Shown here: in pieces, positions 1-6,389 of the stretch
Numbering within the stretch: position 1 is the first letter of the stretch
Layout of the letters: the number at the start of each line of letters is the position of its first letter
Source of the DNA: Brachybacterium sp.
GTDB taxonomy: Bacteria > Actinomycetota > Actinomycetes > Actinomycetales > Dermabacteraceae
Reading direction: 5' to 3'
NCBI GenBank assembly: GCA_027322375.1
Contig: DAHVRS010000566.1
Coordinates: 1-10,314 of the forward strand
Length of the DNA: 10,314 nucleotides
Program-made: the position numbers and the translations under genes
The notes under the pieces: model-generated
Database searches by the model: none
What the model was told of the DNA's origin: nothing
Seen by the model: the letters and a program-made list of their open reading frames with translations, nothing else

Positions 1-440
1 CGCTCGCGTGCCTGACCCGCACGAAGACCTTCGCTGCGGGCGTCTCCAGCTTCGGCGTCGCGGAGCTCGAGAACTTCCGCCAGGACACGCACGACTTCGA
101 GTCCCGTTACATCGACGGGCTCGTGGGCCCCTATCCCGAGCGGCGCGACCTGTACGTGGAGCGGGCCCCGCTCAGCCACGTCGACGAGCTCGAGGTGCCT
201 GTCCTGCTGCTGCAGGGCGACGAGGACCGCATCGTCCCGCCCAGCCAGTCCGAGGCGTTCCGCGACGCGCTCGCCGCGAAGGGCATCCCGCACGCCTACC
301 TGCTCTTCGAGGGCGAGCAGCACGGCTTCCGCAAGGCTCCGAACATCATCCGCGCGATCGAGGCGTCGCTGTCCTTCTACGGGCAGGTGCTCGGATTCAG
401 CCCGACCTGCGTGCCCGTGCTCGAGCTGCGCAGGGACTGA
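1..440 (+). CDS. S9-family (prolyl oligopeptidase-like) peptidase, C-terminal fragment
   Basis: This is the 3' end of a serine peptidase with an alpha/beta-hydrolase fold; the start and the nucleophile serine lie left of the window. The reading frame is open from position 3 and gives 145 residues before a TGA at 438-440. Two thirds of the catalytic triad are visible: the Asp in QGDEDRIVPPSQSE (fragment residue 75), which matches the family's G-x-x-D-x-x-V-P pattern, and the His in GEQHGF (residue 107). The run FRQDTHDFESRYIDGLVGPYPE upstream resembles the S9 region after the nucleophile elbow, where Y-x-x-x-x-P-E patterns are common. The family cleaves short peptides or acylated peptides, usually in the cytosol; the exact substrate cannot be read. 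The next gene begins 13 nt downstream, so the two are probably co-transcribed. A dienelactone-hydrolase-type enzyme is less likely because of the GxYPE and H-G-F context. Confidence 0.88.
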   Translation, partial: LACLTRTKTFAAGVSSFGVAELENFRQDTHDFESRYIDGLVGPYPERRDLYVERAPLSHVDELEVPVLLLQGDEDRIVPPSQSEAFRDALAAKGIPHAYLLFEGEQHGFRKAPNIIRAIEASLSFYGQVLGFSPTCVPVLELRRD

Positions 441-447
441 GGGAGGA
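441..447 (+). promoter_or_regulatory. Ribosome binding site for the membrane protein gene
   Basis: GGGAGGA lies directly after the upstream stop codon and 6 nt before the GTG at 454. It decides the start of the next gene over the in-frame ATG at 466, whose own spacing would be too long. Confidence 0.75.
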
Positions 448-453
448 ACCGGG

Positions 454-975
454 GTGGCACAAGGAATGCAGGGGACGCAGGGAGCACAGGGCATGCAGGG
501 CGCGCCGGGCATGCCGGGGCCGCGCGCGAGCCGGCCGCCGGTGAGGATCGCGACCGCGCTGGTCCTCCTCGCGGCGCTCTCGGTGCTGGTGGATGTGGCG
601 GGCTATCTGTGGCTGCTCACGCCCTGGTCCGTGGGGGCGATGGAGCCGGACCGGGCCTTGCTCATGCTGTTCGCCATCGGGGTGATCCTGGTGGCGCTGC
701 TGTCCATCGCGCTCTGGCTCGCCACCGTGGTGCTCGCGATCCTCACCATGGTGTGGGGGAGGGGCGCGATGCGCGTCGGCGCCCTGCTCGTCCTGCTGCC
801 CATCACCATCTCCACCTTCGTCTCCGCGGACATCTCCGGGGACTCCGACGGTGCTCAGACGGCCCGCTCGATCCTCCACGTGGTCGGCATCGTCGCGGAC
901 TGGATCGGGATCGCGCTCGTCGTCGTCGGGATCGTGCTCCTGCTGCGCGGGATCCGCGAGGCGCGCCGAATGTGA
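454..975 (+). CDS. Four-helix membrane protein with collagen-like N-terminus, function unknown
   Basis: A 173-residue protein that I do not recognise as a named family. Residues 4-24 form seven uninterrupted Gly-x-x triplets (GMQ, GTQ, GAQ, GMQ, GAP, GMP, GPR), a short collagen-like, Met/Gln-rich and probably disordered tail. Four hydrophobic segments follow at roughly residues 32-55, 69-98, 108-124 and 140-164. Charged residues are few: D47 in helix 1, an E-P-D-R loop at 64-67, a short basic loop (W-G-R-G) at 101-104 and an acidic D-x-x-G-D-S-D loop at 126-132. It ends in a basic tail, R-E-A-R-R-M. The GTG start has a good ribosome binding site. The stop overlaps the GTG of the following S12 gene (GTGA, 972-975), which suggests translational coupling. 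It could be a membrane partner or accessory of the neighbouring hydrolases, but nothing in the sequence proves that. Confidence 0.8.
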   Translation: MAQGMQGTQGAQGMQGAPGMPGPRASRPPVRIATALVLLAALSVLVDVAGYLWLLTPWSVGAMEPDRALLMLFAIGVILVALLSIALWLATVVLAILTMVWGRGAMRVGALLVLLPITISTFVSADISGDSDGAQTARSILHVVGIVADWIGIALVVVGIVLLLRGIREARRM

Positions 976-2786
976 CGCTTGCCGCGACCGCGCTCGCCGC
1001 CGCAGGCGCCGTCGGCCTCCCGACCGCAGCCCACGCGATGGGCGACCCCGCCCCGCACAAGGAGCGACCCGCTGTGAAGGAAGCACGCACCGCACCCCAC
1101 TGGGGCGGGAAGGGCAACCGCCGCCACCCCTGGGACCGCACCGGCAGCGGCCGCACGCTGCGCGAGGCGAGCCCCACCTCCGTGGGCCTGGATCCGGCCG
1201 AGCTGGACCGCCTGCCCGGCATCGTCCGCGCCGGTCTCGAGAACGATCCGCCGCGCTTCGCGAGCGCGAGCCTGCTTGTCGCCTCCCAGGGCGGGATCGC
1301 CTTTGAGCACGCCGACGGATATGCGCTGCGCTGGCAGGACAAGACCACCGAACTGCCCGAGGCGGAGTGGATCGAGGCCCGCACCGACACGATCTTCGAC
1401 CTCGCCTCGATCTCGAAGATCTTCACCGCCACCGCCGTGATGCAGCAGGTGGAGAAGGGGACTCTCGCGCTCTCGGATCGCGTGGCTGATCATCTGCCGC
1501 GCTTCGCCGAGAACGGGAAGGGCGAGGTGACGATCGAGCACCTGCTCGCGCATGTGGGCGGGCTGCCTGCCTTCATCAACCTCTACTCCGCTTACCCGGA
1601 CGTCGACTCGCGCATCGACGCGGTCCTCACCGTCGCGCCGAACACCCCGCCCGGCACGAAGTACGTGTACAGCGACCTGGGCCTGATCACGCTGGGGCTG
1701 ATCGTCGAGAAGCTCTCCGGGCAGCGGCTCGATGCGTACGTGGGCGAGCACATCACCGCCCCGCTCGGCATGGACGACACGATGTACACCCCGCCCGCGG
1801 AGCTGAAGCCTCGCATCGCCGCGACCGAGTACGAGGACTACTTCAGCGAGCTCGTCCACGGCCGCGTCCACGACGAGAACGCCTTCTCCCTGGGCGGCGT
1901 CGCCGGGCACGCCGGAGTGTTCTCCACCGCCCGTGACCTCGCCGTGTTCGCCCAGATGTTCCTGGGAGGCGGACGCTATGGCAGCGCCCGCATCCTCGAG
2001 GCCGCGACGGTCAAGGACATGTTCACCGACCGCAACGCCGAGGTCACCGGCGTGGGCGGCGCGCGGCGCGGGCTCGGCCCCGAGCTCGAGGCCTGGTTCT
2101 ACCACGCGGGCCTCACCAGCCCCTGCAGCGGCGTGCACACCGGTTTCACCGGCACCTCGTTGGTCATCGACCCGCTCACCGACACGGTCGTGGTGCTGCT
2201 GACGAACTCCGTCCACCCCACGCGAGAGTGGTCCTCCACCAACGTGACCCGGCGCGAAGTCTCCACCTGCGTCGCCCACGCGCTCGGGATCGTGCCGCGT
2301 GCGGTGCGGGACGGCTGGCACGCAGGGGGAGCGGACGCCACCGAGGCGACGCTCGCCCTGCCCGTCGCGCTCGAGGATCGCGCGGCCGACGGCGCTCCTG
2401 CGGAGCTTCTGGCTGACGTGTTCGTGCACCTCGAGACTGCGTACGACGTGCTCATCGTCGAAGCCTCCGCGGACGACGGCGCGAGCTGGACGGCGCTGCC
2501 GGGCCGGCTCGAGGCGAAGCATGAGGACCCCGTGGAGATCACGGACGGTCGCCTCACCGGCTGGGGGCGGCGCGCGGTCTGGGAGGGCCGGTTCCCACTC
2601 ACGGCCGACGGCGCCCCGATGACCGGGGAGGTGCAGGTCAGGCTCCGCCTCGCCACCGACGGCGCGGTCCGCGGGCTCGGCGCCTGGGCAGGCCGGCTGC
2701 GGGTGCGCGACGGCGGCACGGACCTCGTGGACACCGATCGTGCGGCCGATGCGGGGCTTCTCGTCGCCGAGGGGTGGTCGCGCTAG
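972..2786 (+). CDS. S12-family serine hydrolase (beta-lactamase / PBP4B-like fold), probably exported
   Basis: A 604-residue protein of the beta-lactamase-related S12 group (serine esterases, D-peptidases, class C-like enzymes). The three active-site motifs are in order: S146-I-S-K149 (SxxK), Y233-S-D (Tyr motif) and H389-T-G in the run VHTGFTGTS, in place of KTG. The stretch VHDENAFSLGGVAGHAGVFS is typical of this S12 branch and resembles E. coli YfeW (PBP4B). Residues about 455-604 form a second, beta-rich domain of unknown function (YDVLIVEASADDGASWTAL). Starting at GTG 972 (GTGA overlap with the upstream gene), the N-terminus reads like a weak signal peptide ending A-A-H-A near residue 22, but it has no basic n-region. 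GTG 1074 is the rival start: it has a much better ribosome binding site and would give a cytosolic protein. The only cysteines, C385 and C433, could form a disulfide, which mildly favours export. The substrate is unknown. Confidence 0.87.
   Translation: MTLAATALAAAGAVGLPTAAHAMGDPAPHKERPAVKEARTAPHWGGKGNRRHPWDRTGSGRTLREASPTSVGLDPAELDRLPGIVRAGLENDPPRFASASLLVASQGGIAFEHADGYALRWQDKTTELPEAEWIEARTDTIFDLASISKIFTATAVMQQVEKGTLALSDRVADHLPRFAENGKGEVTIEHLLAHVGGLPAFINLYSAYPDVDSRIDAVLTVAPNTPPGTKYVYSDLGLITLGLIVEKLSGQRLDAYVGEHITAPLGMDDTMYTPPAELKPRIAATEYEDYFSELVHGRVHDENAFSLGGVAGHAGVFSTARDLAVFAQMFLGGGRYGSARILEAATVKDMFTDRNAEVTGVGGARRGLGPELEAWFYHAGLTSPCSGVHTGFTGTSLVIDPLTDTVVVLLTNSVHPTREWSSTNVTRREVSTCVAHALGIVPRAVRDGWHAGGADATEATLALPVALEDRAADGAPAELLADVFVHLETAYDVLIVEASADDGASWTALPGRLEAKHEDPVEITDGRLTGWGRRAVWEGRFPLTADGAPMTGEVQVRLRLATDGAVRGLGAWAGRLRVRDGGTDLVDTDRAADAGLLVAEGWSR
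1059..1064 (+). promoter_or_regulatory. Shine-Dalgarno-like AAGGAG inside the S12 gene (possible alternative start)
   Basis: AAGGAG stands 9 nt before the in-frame GTG at 1074, a textbook ribosome binding site. Upstream of GTG 972 only a GAGG (958-961) is seen, 10 nt away. The site either marks the true start of the S12 gene, removing the putative signal peptide, or is a chance match inside the coding region. Confidence 0.45.
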
Positions 2787-2801
2787 GTCTCAACCCCTGC
2801 G

Positions 2802-2832
2802 GCCGGCGCACGCCGACGTGGCGTGCGCCGGC
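2802..2832 (+). terminator. Strong hairpin, probable bidirectional terminator
   Basis: A perfect 13-bp inverted repeat (GCCGGCGCACGCC and its complement) surrounds the 5-nt loop GACGT, 15 nt after the S12 stop codon. A G-U and a C-G pair extend it by two, and a CCCC/GGGG pair (2794-2797, 2834-2837) may extend it further past an asymmetric bulge. It lies between two convergent genes, so it can serve both strands. No U-tract follows, which is usual for high-GC actinobacterial terminators. The remainder of the 117-bp spacer shows nothing else. Confidence 0.75.
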
Positions 2833-2903
2833 TGGGGCGCGCTCGTCGGAGTGCGCTGGTCAGCCGGCGAGGCGCCGTCGGCCGCGGTGTTCTTCGCGAG
2901 CGC

Positions 2904-3404
2904 TCAGCCCTCCGCGAGCGCTGCGGCGATGTCGTCCGCGATCTCCTCGGGCGTGACCTGCGGGGACCAGCGGCGCAGTACGCGTCCATCGCGGCCCAGC
3001 AGGAACTTCGCGAAGTTCCACTCGATGTCCCCAGCGGGGATGTCCTCGCCGTCCTCGATCGTATGCGCGCCGGTCAGCCACTTGTACAGCGGGTGCGCGC
3101 CCTCGCCGTTGACCTCGATCTTCGCGAACATCGGGAAGCTGACGCCGTAGTTCACCCGGCAGAACTCGCCGATCTCCTCCTCCGTGCCGGGCTCCTGGTG
3201 CCCGAACTGGTCGCAGGGGAAGCCCAGGATGCGCAGGCCCTGGTCGGAGAAGCGCTCGTGCAGTGCCTGCAGCCCCTCGTACTGCGGGGTCAGGCCGCAC
3301 TTGCTCGCAGTGTTGACCACGAGGACCACGGAGCCGAGATGCTCGGAGAGGTCCTCGTGCTGGCCGGTGAGGGTGGTGGCGGAGAATTCGGCGAGAGAAG
3401 TCAT
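2904..3404 (-). CDS. Glutathione peroxidase family protein (probably thioredoxin-dependent peroxidase)
   Basis: A 166-residue protein of the GPx family, full length for the bacterial non-selenium type. It reduces hydrogen peroxide and organic hydroperoxides in the cytosol. The peroxidatic cysteine is C36 in NTASKCGLTPQY. The catalytic partners are Q70 (GFPCDQFGHQEPG) and W129-N130 (EWNFAKFL). C64 and C82 (EFCRVNYGVSFPMF) correspond to the other two conserved cysteines of plant and bacterial GPx; C82 sits where the resolving cysteine lies. That implies a disulfide recycled by thioredoxin, not glutathione, which most actinobacteria lack; this is family knowledge applied here. There is no UGA selenocysteine. 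The ATG at 3404 was chosen because the fold begins a few residues later; the open frame to 3644 adds unrelated low-quality sequence. The gene diverges from the DUF222-HNH gene and converges on the S12 gene across the hairpin at 2802-2832. The name gpx or btuE could be applied, but orthology is not shown. Confidence 0.95.
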   Translation of the reverse strand: MTSLAEFSATTLTGQHEDLSEHLGSVVLVVNTASKCGLTPQYEGLQALHERFSDQGLRILGFPCDQFGHQEPGTEEEIGEFCRVNYGVSFPMFAKIEVNGEGAHPLYKWLTGAHTIEDGEDIPAGDIEWNFAKFLLGRDGRVLRRWSPQVTPEEIADDIAAALAEG

Positions 3405-3410
3405 GGCTCC

Positions 3411-3416
3411 ATCATC
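3411..3416 (-). promoter_or_regulatory. Possible leaderless -10 element of the peroxidase gene
   Basis: On the minus strand GATGAT occupies positions -12 to -7 relative to the ATG at 3404, exactly where a leaderless promoter's -10 box would lie. It departs from TANNNT at the first base. The only purine-rich match, GGAG, is 2 nt from the ATG, too close for a normal ribosome binding site. Confidence 0.3.
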
Positions 3417-3522
3417 GCTCCCTGCCGGGCTCGCGTGCGTCCACGGTCCCGTGCTTTGTCCACGGCACCGCTCGCTCGCCTCCCTTGCTGCCTCTCCGGC
3501 AGGCTCCTCGCAGCGTCCGGAA

Positions 3523-3567
3523 CTCCCTCCACACCATCGCTTCTCCACCTGCATCTCCCTCCACACC
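3523..3567. repeat. 13-bp direct repeat in the divergent spacer (candidate operator)
   Basis: CTCCCTCCACACC occurs perfectly at 3523-3535 and again at 3555-3567, 32 bp apart start to start, about three helical turns. It lies in the 227-bp spacer (3405-3631) between the peroxidase and HNH genes, which also holds GTCCACGG twice (3439-3446, 3458-3465) and the small palindrome CACGG-TC-CCGTG (3442-3453). No clear -35 box or Shine-Dalgarno sequence was found elsewhere in the spacer. Confidence 0.4.
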
Positions 3568-3619
3568 TCGGCTCGTCCCCATTTCGAGAAGGTGCCTTTT
3601 CTCCCTCTCGCAGGCCCGG

Positions 3620-3625
3620 GACGAT
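3620..3625 (+). promoter_or_regulatory. Possible leaderless -10 element of the DUF222-HNH gene
   Basis: GACGAT occupies -12 to -7 relative to ATG 3632, the same arrangement as in the divergent peroxidase gene. GGAGG at 3626-3630 is only 1 nt from the ATG, so it is unlikely to work as a ribosome binding site. Confidence 0.3.
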
Positions 3626-3631
3626 GGAGGC

Positions 3632-5314
3632 ATGACCACATCAACGCAGGCCACGGGCCCCCTGGGGGACGTCTCCTCCGAGGCGCTCCTGGCTGCGCTG
3701 CGCGAGGGCGGACCGGGCATGCTCGCCGCCGGACTCGGCGATCTCGCCCATCTCCTGCGCTCTCTCTGGCAGGATCCGGGCCGTGCGTTCGACGCCGACT
3801 CCGCGAGCCGCGCCGAGGCTGCTGATCTGCTCACGAACATCCACGCCTGCCGCGGAGTGCTCGATGCGATGGAGGCCCATGCGGTCGTCGCCCTGCAGGA
3901 GGTCACGCGCCGGGAACGGCTCGCCAATGCCCGCGACAAGGCCGCGCGGGAGGAGGCTGCTGTGCCGTCGGAGGGCGTCGTGCACGAGGAGGCCGACGGG
4001 GTCACCGCGCACGACCTCACCCTGATCACCCACCGCTCCCCGCACGCGGCCGGCCGCACCCTCGCCTCCGCCCGCCGCCTTGTGGAGGGCCTGCCGCGCA
4101 TGATGGGCGCCCTCGTCAACGGGACGCTCGGCACGGATGCCGCCTACGCGATCGCCGATGCGGCTGCCGGGGTCGAGCCCGAGCTGATGCGCGAGGTCGA
4201 TATTCACCTCGAGCGGCGCCTGCCCGAGTGCGACGGGCTCGGCCTGCGCCGCTGGAAGGACGCGGTCGCGACGGTTGTGGGTGAGCTGGATCCCGAGGGG
4301 GAGGCGCTGCGCCACCAGCGCGCCCGCAAGGAACGCCACGTCACCCTCACCTCGCGCAAGCACGGCATGGCGCAGCTCTCTGCGCTCATCCCCGCAGTCG
4401 ACGCACGCATCATCCACAAGCGCCTCTCCCTCGAGGCGGAGCGCCGCCGCTCGGCCGGGAACCGCGAGGGGCACGGCGCGGTCATGGCCGACGCCTTCGT
4501 CGAGCTGCTCCAGGGCGCGGGCGAGGGCGAGGCCCCGCGCCTGTCCATCGAGATCGGCGTGATCATCACCGACCGCGCCCTGTTCCGGCCCGAGTCCGGG
4601 GATGTCGCCCAGCTCGAGGGCTACGGCCCGGTTCCCGCCGAGGCGGTGCGGGCGCAGCTGCGCGCCGCTCTCGCCGAGCCCGAGGAGGCCGAGGAGGACC
4701 CGCTCGGACCCGACGGGCCGGAGATCCGCCTCATGATCCGGCGGCTCTACACGCATCCCACCGCCGACGAGCTGGTCGGGATGGACGCTGTGTCCCGCGC
4801 CTTCCCGACCGCGATGAAACGCTTCCTCACCTGGCGAGACACCCGATGTCGCGGACCGTTCTGCAATGCGGTGATCCGCCAGGCCGACCACATCACTCCC
4901 GTCTCCCGCGGAGGCAGCACCTCGCTGGACGATGGCCAGCAGCTCTGCGGCCACTGCAACCAGAAGGAGCGCTTCGCCCGCGCGGTGGAGCGGATCGAGG
5001 GGAAGGACGGCGGCCACCGCGTGCGCTGGACTGGGGCATCCGGTGCCCAGCGCACCACCGCCCCGACCCCGCTCCTCGGCCCTGAGTCCTCCGCGAGAGG
5101 ACAAGCAGTGCGAGAGCAGGCAGCAGGAGAGCAGGAAGTGCAGGACGCTGACGGCGCGGGTCCCGACCCCGGGGGAGGAGCTGCCGACTCCGAGGACGGT
5201 GCCGCCGCTCCCGGAGACGACGCACCGGTAGCCAGCGACGGCGCTACAGGGCCCTGCAGCGGCGACACAGAACCGGACGACCCGCCCGCGGCTACAGACC
5301 CGCGTCAGCAGTGA
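3632..5314 (+). CDS. HNH endonuclease with DUF222 domain (13E12-repeat family)
   Basis: A 560-residue member of the DUF222-HNH family, which is abundant and often multicopy in actinobacteria (the REP13E12 proteins of mycobacteria belong to it). DUF222 spans roughly residues 65-380, helical and rich in Arg/Glu/Ala. The HNH module lies near 395-455: C406-x4-C411, D419-H420-I, the run SRGGSTSLDDGQQLC, then C439-x2-C442-N443. The four cysteines probably bind structural zinc. The central Asn of the HNH motif is replaced by Asp (D434 in LDDGQ). Residues about 480-560 form an acidic, Gln/Gly/Pro-rich, probably disordered tail. ATG 3632 was chosen because upstream codons (open to 3485) read as non-coding, but it lacks a well-spaced Shine-Dalgarno. 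The 3' end overlaps the convergent kinase gene by 23 bp. Nuclease activity is inferred; the cellular role of the family is unclear. Confidence 0.92.
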   Translation: MTTSTQATGPLGDVSSEALLAALREGGPGMLAAGLGDLAHLLRSLWQDPGRAFDADSASRAEAADLLTNIHACRGVLDAMEAHAVVALQEVTRRERLANARDKAAREEAAVPSEGVVHEEADGVTAHDLTLITHRSPHAAGRTLASARRLVEGLPRMMGALVNGTLGTDAAYAIADAAAGVEPELMREVDIHLERRLPECDGLGLRRWKDAVATVVGELDPEGEALRHQRARKERHVTLTSRKHGMAQLSALIPAVDARIIHKRLSLEAERRRSAGNREGHGAVMADAFVELLQGAGEGEAPRLSIEIGVIITDRALFRPESGDVAQLEGYGPVPAEAVRAQLRAALAEPEEAEEDPLGPDGPEIRLMIRRLYTHPTADELVGMDAVSRAFPTAMKRFLTWRDTRCRGPFCNAVIRQADHITPVSRGGSTSLDDGQQLCGHCNQKERFARAVERIEGKDGGHRVRWTGASGAQRTTAPTPLLGPESSARGQAVREQAAGEQEVQDADGAGPDPGGGAADSEDGAAAPGDDAPVASDGATGPCSGDTEPDDPPAATDPRQQ

Positions 5315-6389
5315 GCAGCAGCGCTGCCTCGGCGGCGGCGTCCATCGTGCCCGCCTCCTGCACCGCCCTCGCGAACAGCCAGCGGCGCAGCCGGACCGGA
5401 TCCAGGCCCGCGAGATCTGCCATCCGCTCCGCGAACGGGCCGGGCGCCGTCCGCAGCCGCTCCGGATCGTTGAACATGTGCTGCAACAGGTCATAGTGCG
5501 GATCGCCCACGTACGGCTTCGGATCGATCAGCACCCAGCGACGCGCCGATCCGGTCCCGCCCGCGAGCACATTGCTGGGGTGCAGGTCGGTCGCGAGCAG
5601 CACCTCCTCGCCATCCCACCCGGCAGGCAGGGTGTGGAACAGCTCCAGGCCCCGCAGCACTACCTCCCGAGGCAGACCGGCACGTTCACCGCCACCTTCC
5701 TCGAGCGCGCGATCCGCCCACCACGCGCACATGTGCGCCAGCGGACGGAACCCACAGGCCTCCGGCGCGCTCGCATGCTCGGAGACGTCCTTGGCTGCAG
5801 CGCGCTCAGCCTGAGGGTCCGCGAACCCGGCATCCTCGAACCCGGCATCCTCGAGCCCGACATCTTCGAGCTCTGAGGGCGGCTTCCAGAGCTGCAATGC
5901 CACGTTCACCAGCACCTCGTCCCGCTCTGGCCAGGTGAGCAGCTGCGCGAGCGGCACCCCGGGCCGCACCCGCTCCAGCAACAGCGCCGACGTGTCCCCG
6001 ACGCGTTCGCTGCGATACAGCGCCGCCGCACCCCGGCCCTGCCACGCCCGCATCCCCGCGGCCTCGTCCCGCGCCTCCTCATGCGCCCACGCGACCTTCA
6101 GCACCCGCTCGGCCCCGTCGCGGTCGGTCACCGGCGCCACCCACGCACTGGACCCGCCGGGGACGAACGGCGCCGACGCCCGCAGCTCCCACCGCTGAAG
6201 CAGCTCCTCGACATGCGCCGGGAGCCGCTCCCGCCACGCGACGAGCTCCGGATCCGTGCCCTCGCCGAGCAGCGCCGGCATCGGATGCCCGGCGACCTGC
6301 GGCACCGTCCCCGCTCCGTCGGCCGTGCTCGTCGCGGCGGAATCGCCGGGTGCGGACGAACTGTTCGTCCCGGCACCGCCGCCGGTCAC
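5292..6389 (-). CDS. Aminoglycoside phosphotransferase-like kinase (streptomycin 6-kinase / APH_6 family)
   Basis: A 365-residue small-molecule kinase of the protein-kinase-like fold, resembling streptomycin 6-kinases and hydroxyurea phosphotransferases. Visible motifs: the ATP-binding lysine K98 (VLKVAW), the hinge-like LLLERVRPG, the catalytic loop D268-L-H-P-S-N273, and the metal-binding D289 in LIDPKPYVGDPHYDLLQH. The true phosphate acceptor is unknown; many relatives are housekeeping kinases rather than resistance enzymes. GTG 6389 overlaps the upstream S12 stop (GTGA, 6386-6389), so translation is probably coupled. The first ~36 residues are low complexity, and ATG 6281 (M37, in HPMPALLGEG) is the alternative start, closer to the usual family N-terminus. 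Residues 172-213 are an extra Glu/Asp/Ala/Gly-rich insertion containing pentapeptide repeats, placed between W168-K-P-P and F214-R-P-L, which normally lie close together. The gene ends inside the 3' end of the convergent HNH gene. Confidence 0.85.
   Translation of the reverse strand: MTGGGAGTNSSSAPGDSAATSTADGAGTVPQVAGHPMPALLGEGTDPELVAWRERLPAHVEELLQRWELRASAPFVPGGSSAWVAPVTDRDGAERVLKVAWAHEEARDEAAGMRAWQGRGAAALYRSERVGDTSALLLERVRPGVPLAQLLTWPERDEVLVNVALQLWKPPSELEDVGLEDAGFEDAGFADPQAERAAAKDVSEHASAPEACGFRPLAHMCAWWADRALEEGGGERAGLPREVVLRGLELFHTLPAGWDGEEVLLATDLHPSNVLAGGTGSARRWVLIDPKPYVGDPHYDLLQHMFNDPERLRTAPGPFAERMADLAGLDPVRLRRWLFARAVQEAGTMDAAAEAALLLTADAGL
5822..5866. repeat. 15-bp tandem repeat, three units, inside the kinase gene
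   Basis: CGAACCCGGCATCCT is repeated perfectly at 5822-5836 and 5837-5851; a third unit at 5852-5866 matches 12 of 15 bases. On the minus strand it encodes an E-D-A-G-F pentapeptide series (kinase residues about 175-190). Copy changes would keep the frame. Confidence 0.9.

Noticed and set aside
8..544. Long open frame overlapping the S9 fragment
   Set aside because: It is a high-GC shadow rich in Arg/Ala/Pro; the frame from position 3 carries clear catalytic motifs.
855..2522. Long minus-strand open frame antisense to the S12 gene
   Set aside because: No domain is recognisable; the composition (H, R, G, V) is typical of the complement of a high-GC gene.
3439..3465. Repeated GTCCACGG and a CACGG/CCGTG palindrome
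   Set aside because: Short and close to chance expectation in this composition; mentioned only as part of the spacer.
3641..5494. 617-codon minus-strand open frame antisense to the HNH gene
   Set aside because: It mirrors the DUF222-HNH coding frame, which shows cysteines and the HNH motif; the antisense frame shows none.
5822..5866. Possible CRISPR-like array
   Set aside because: Units are 15 bp, contiguous, without spacers, and lie in frame within a coding gene.
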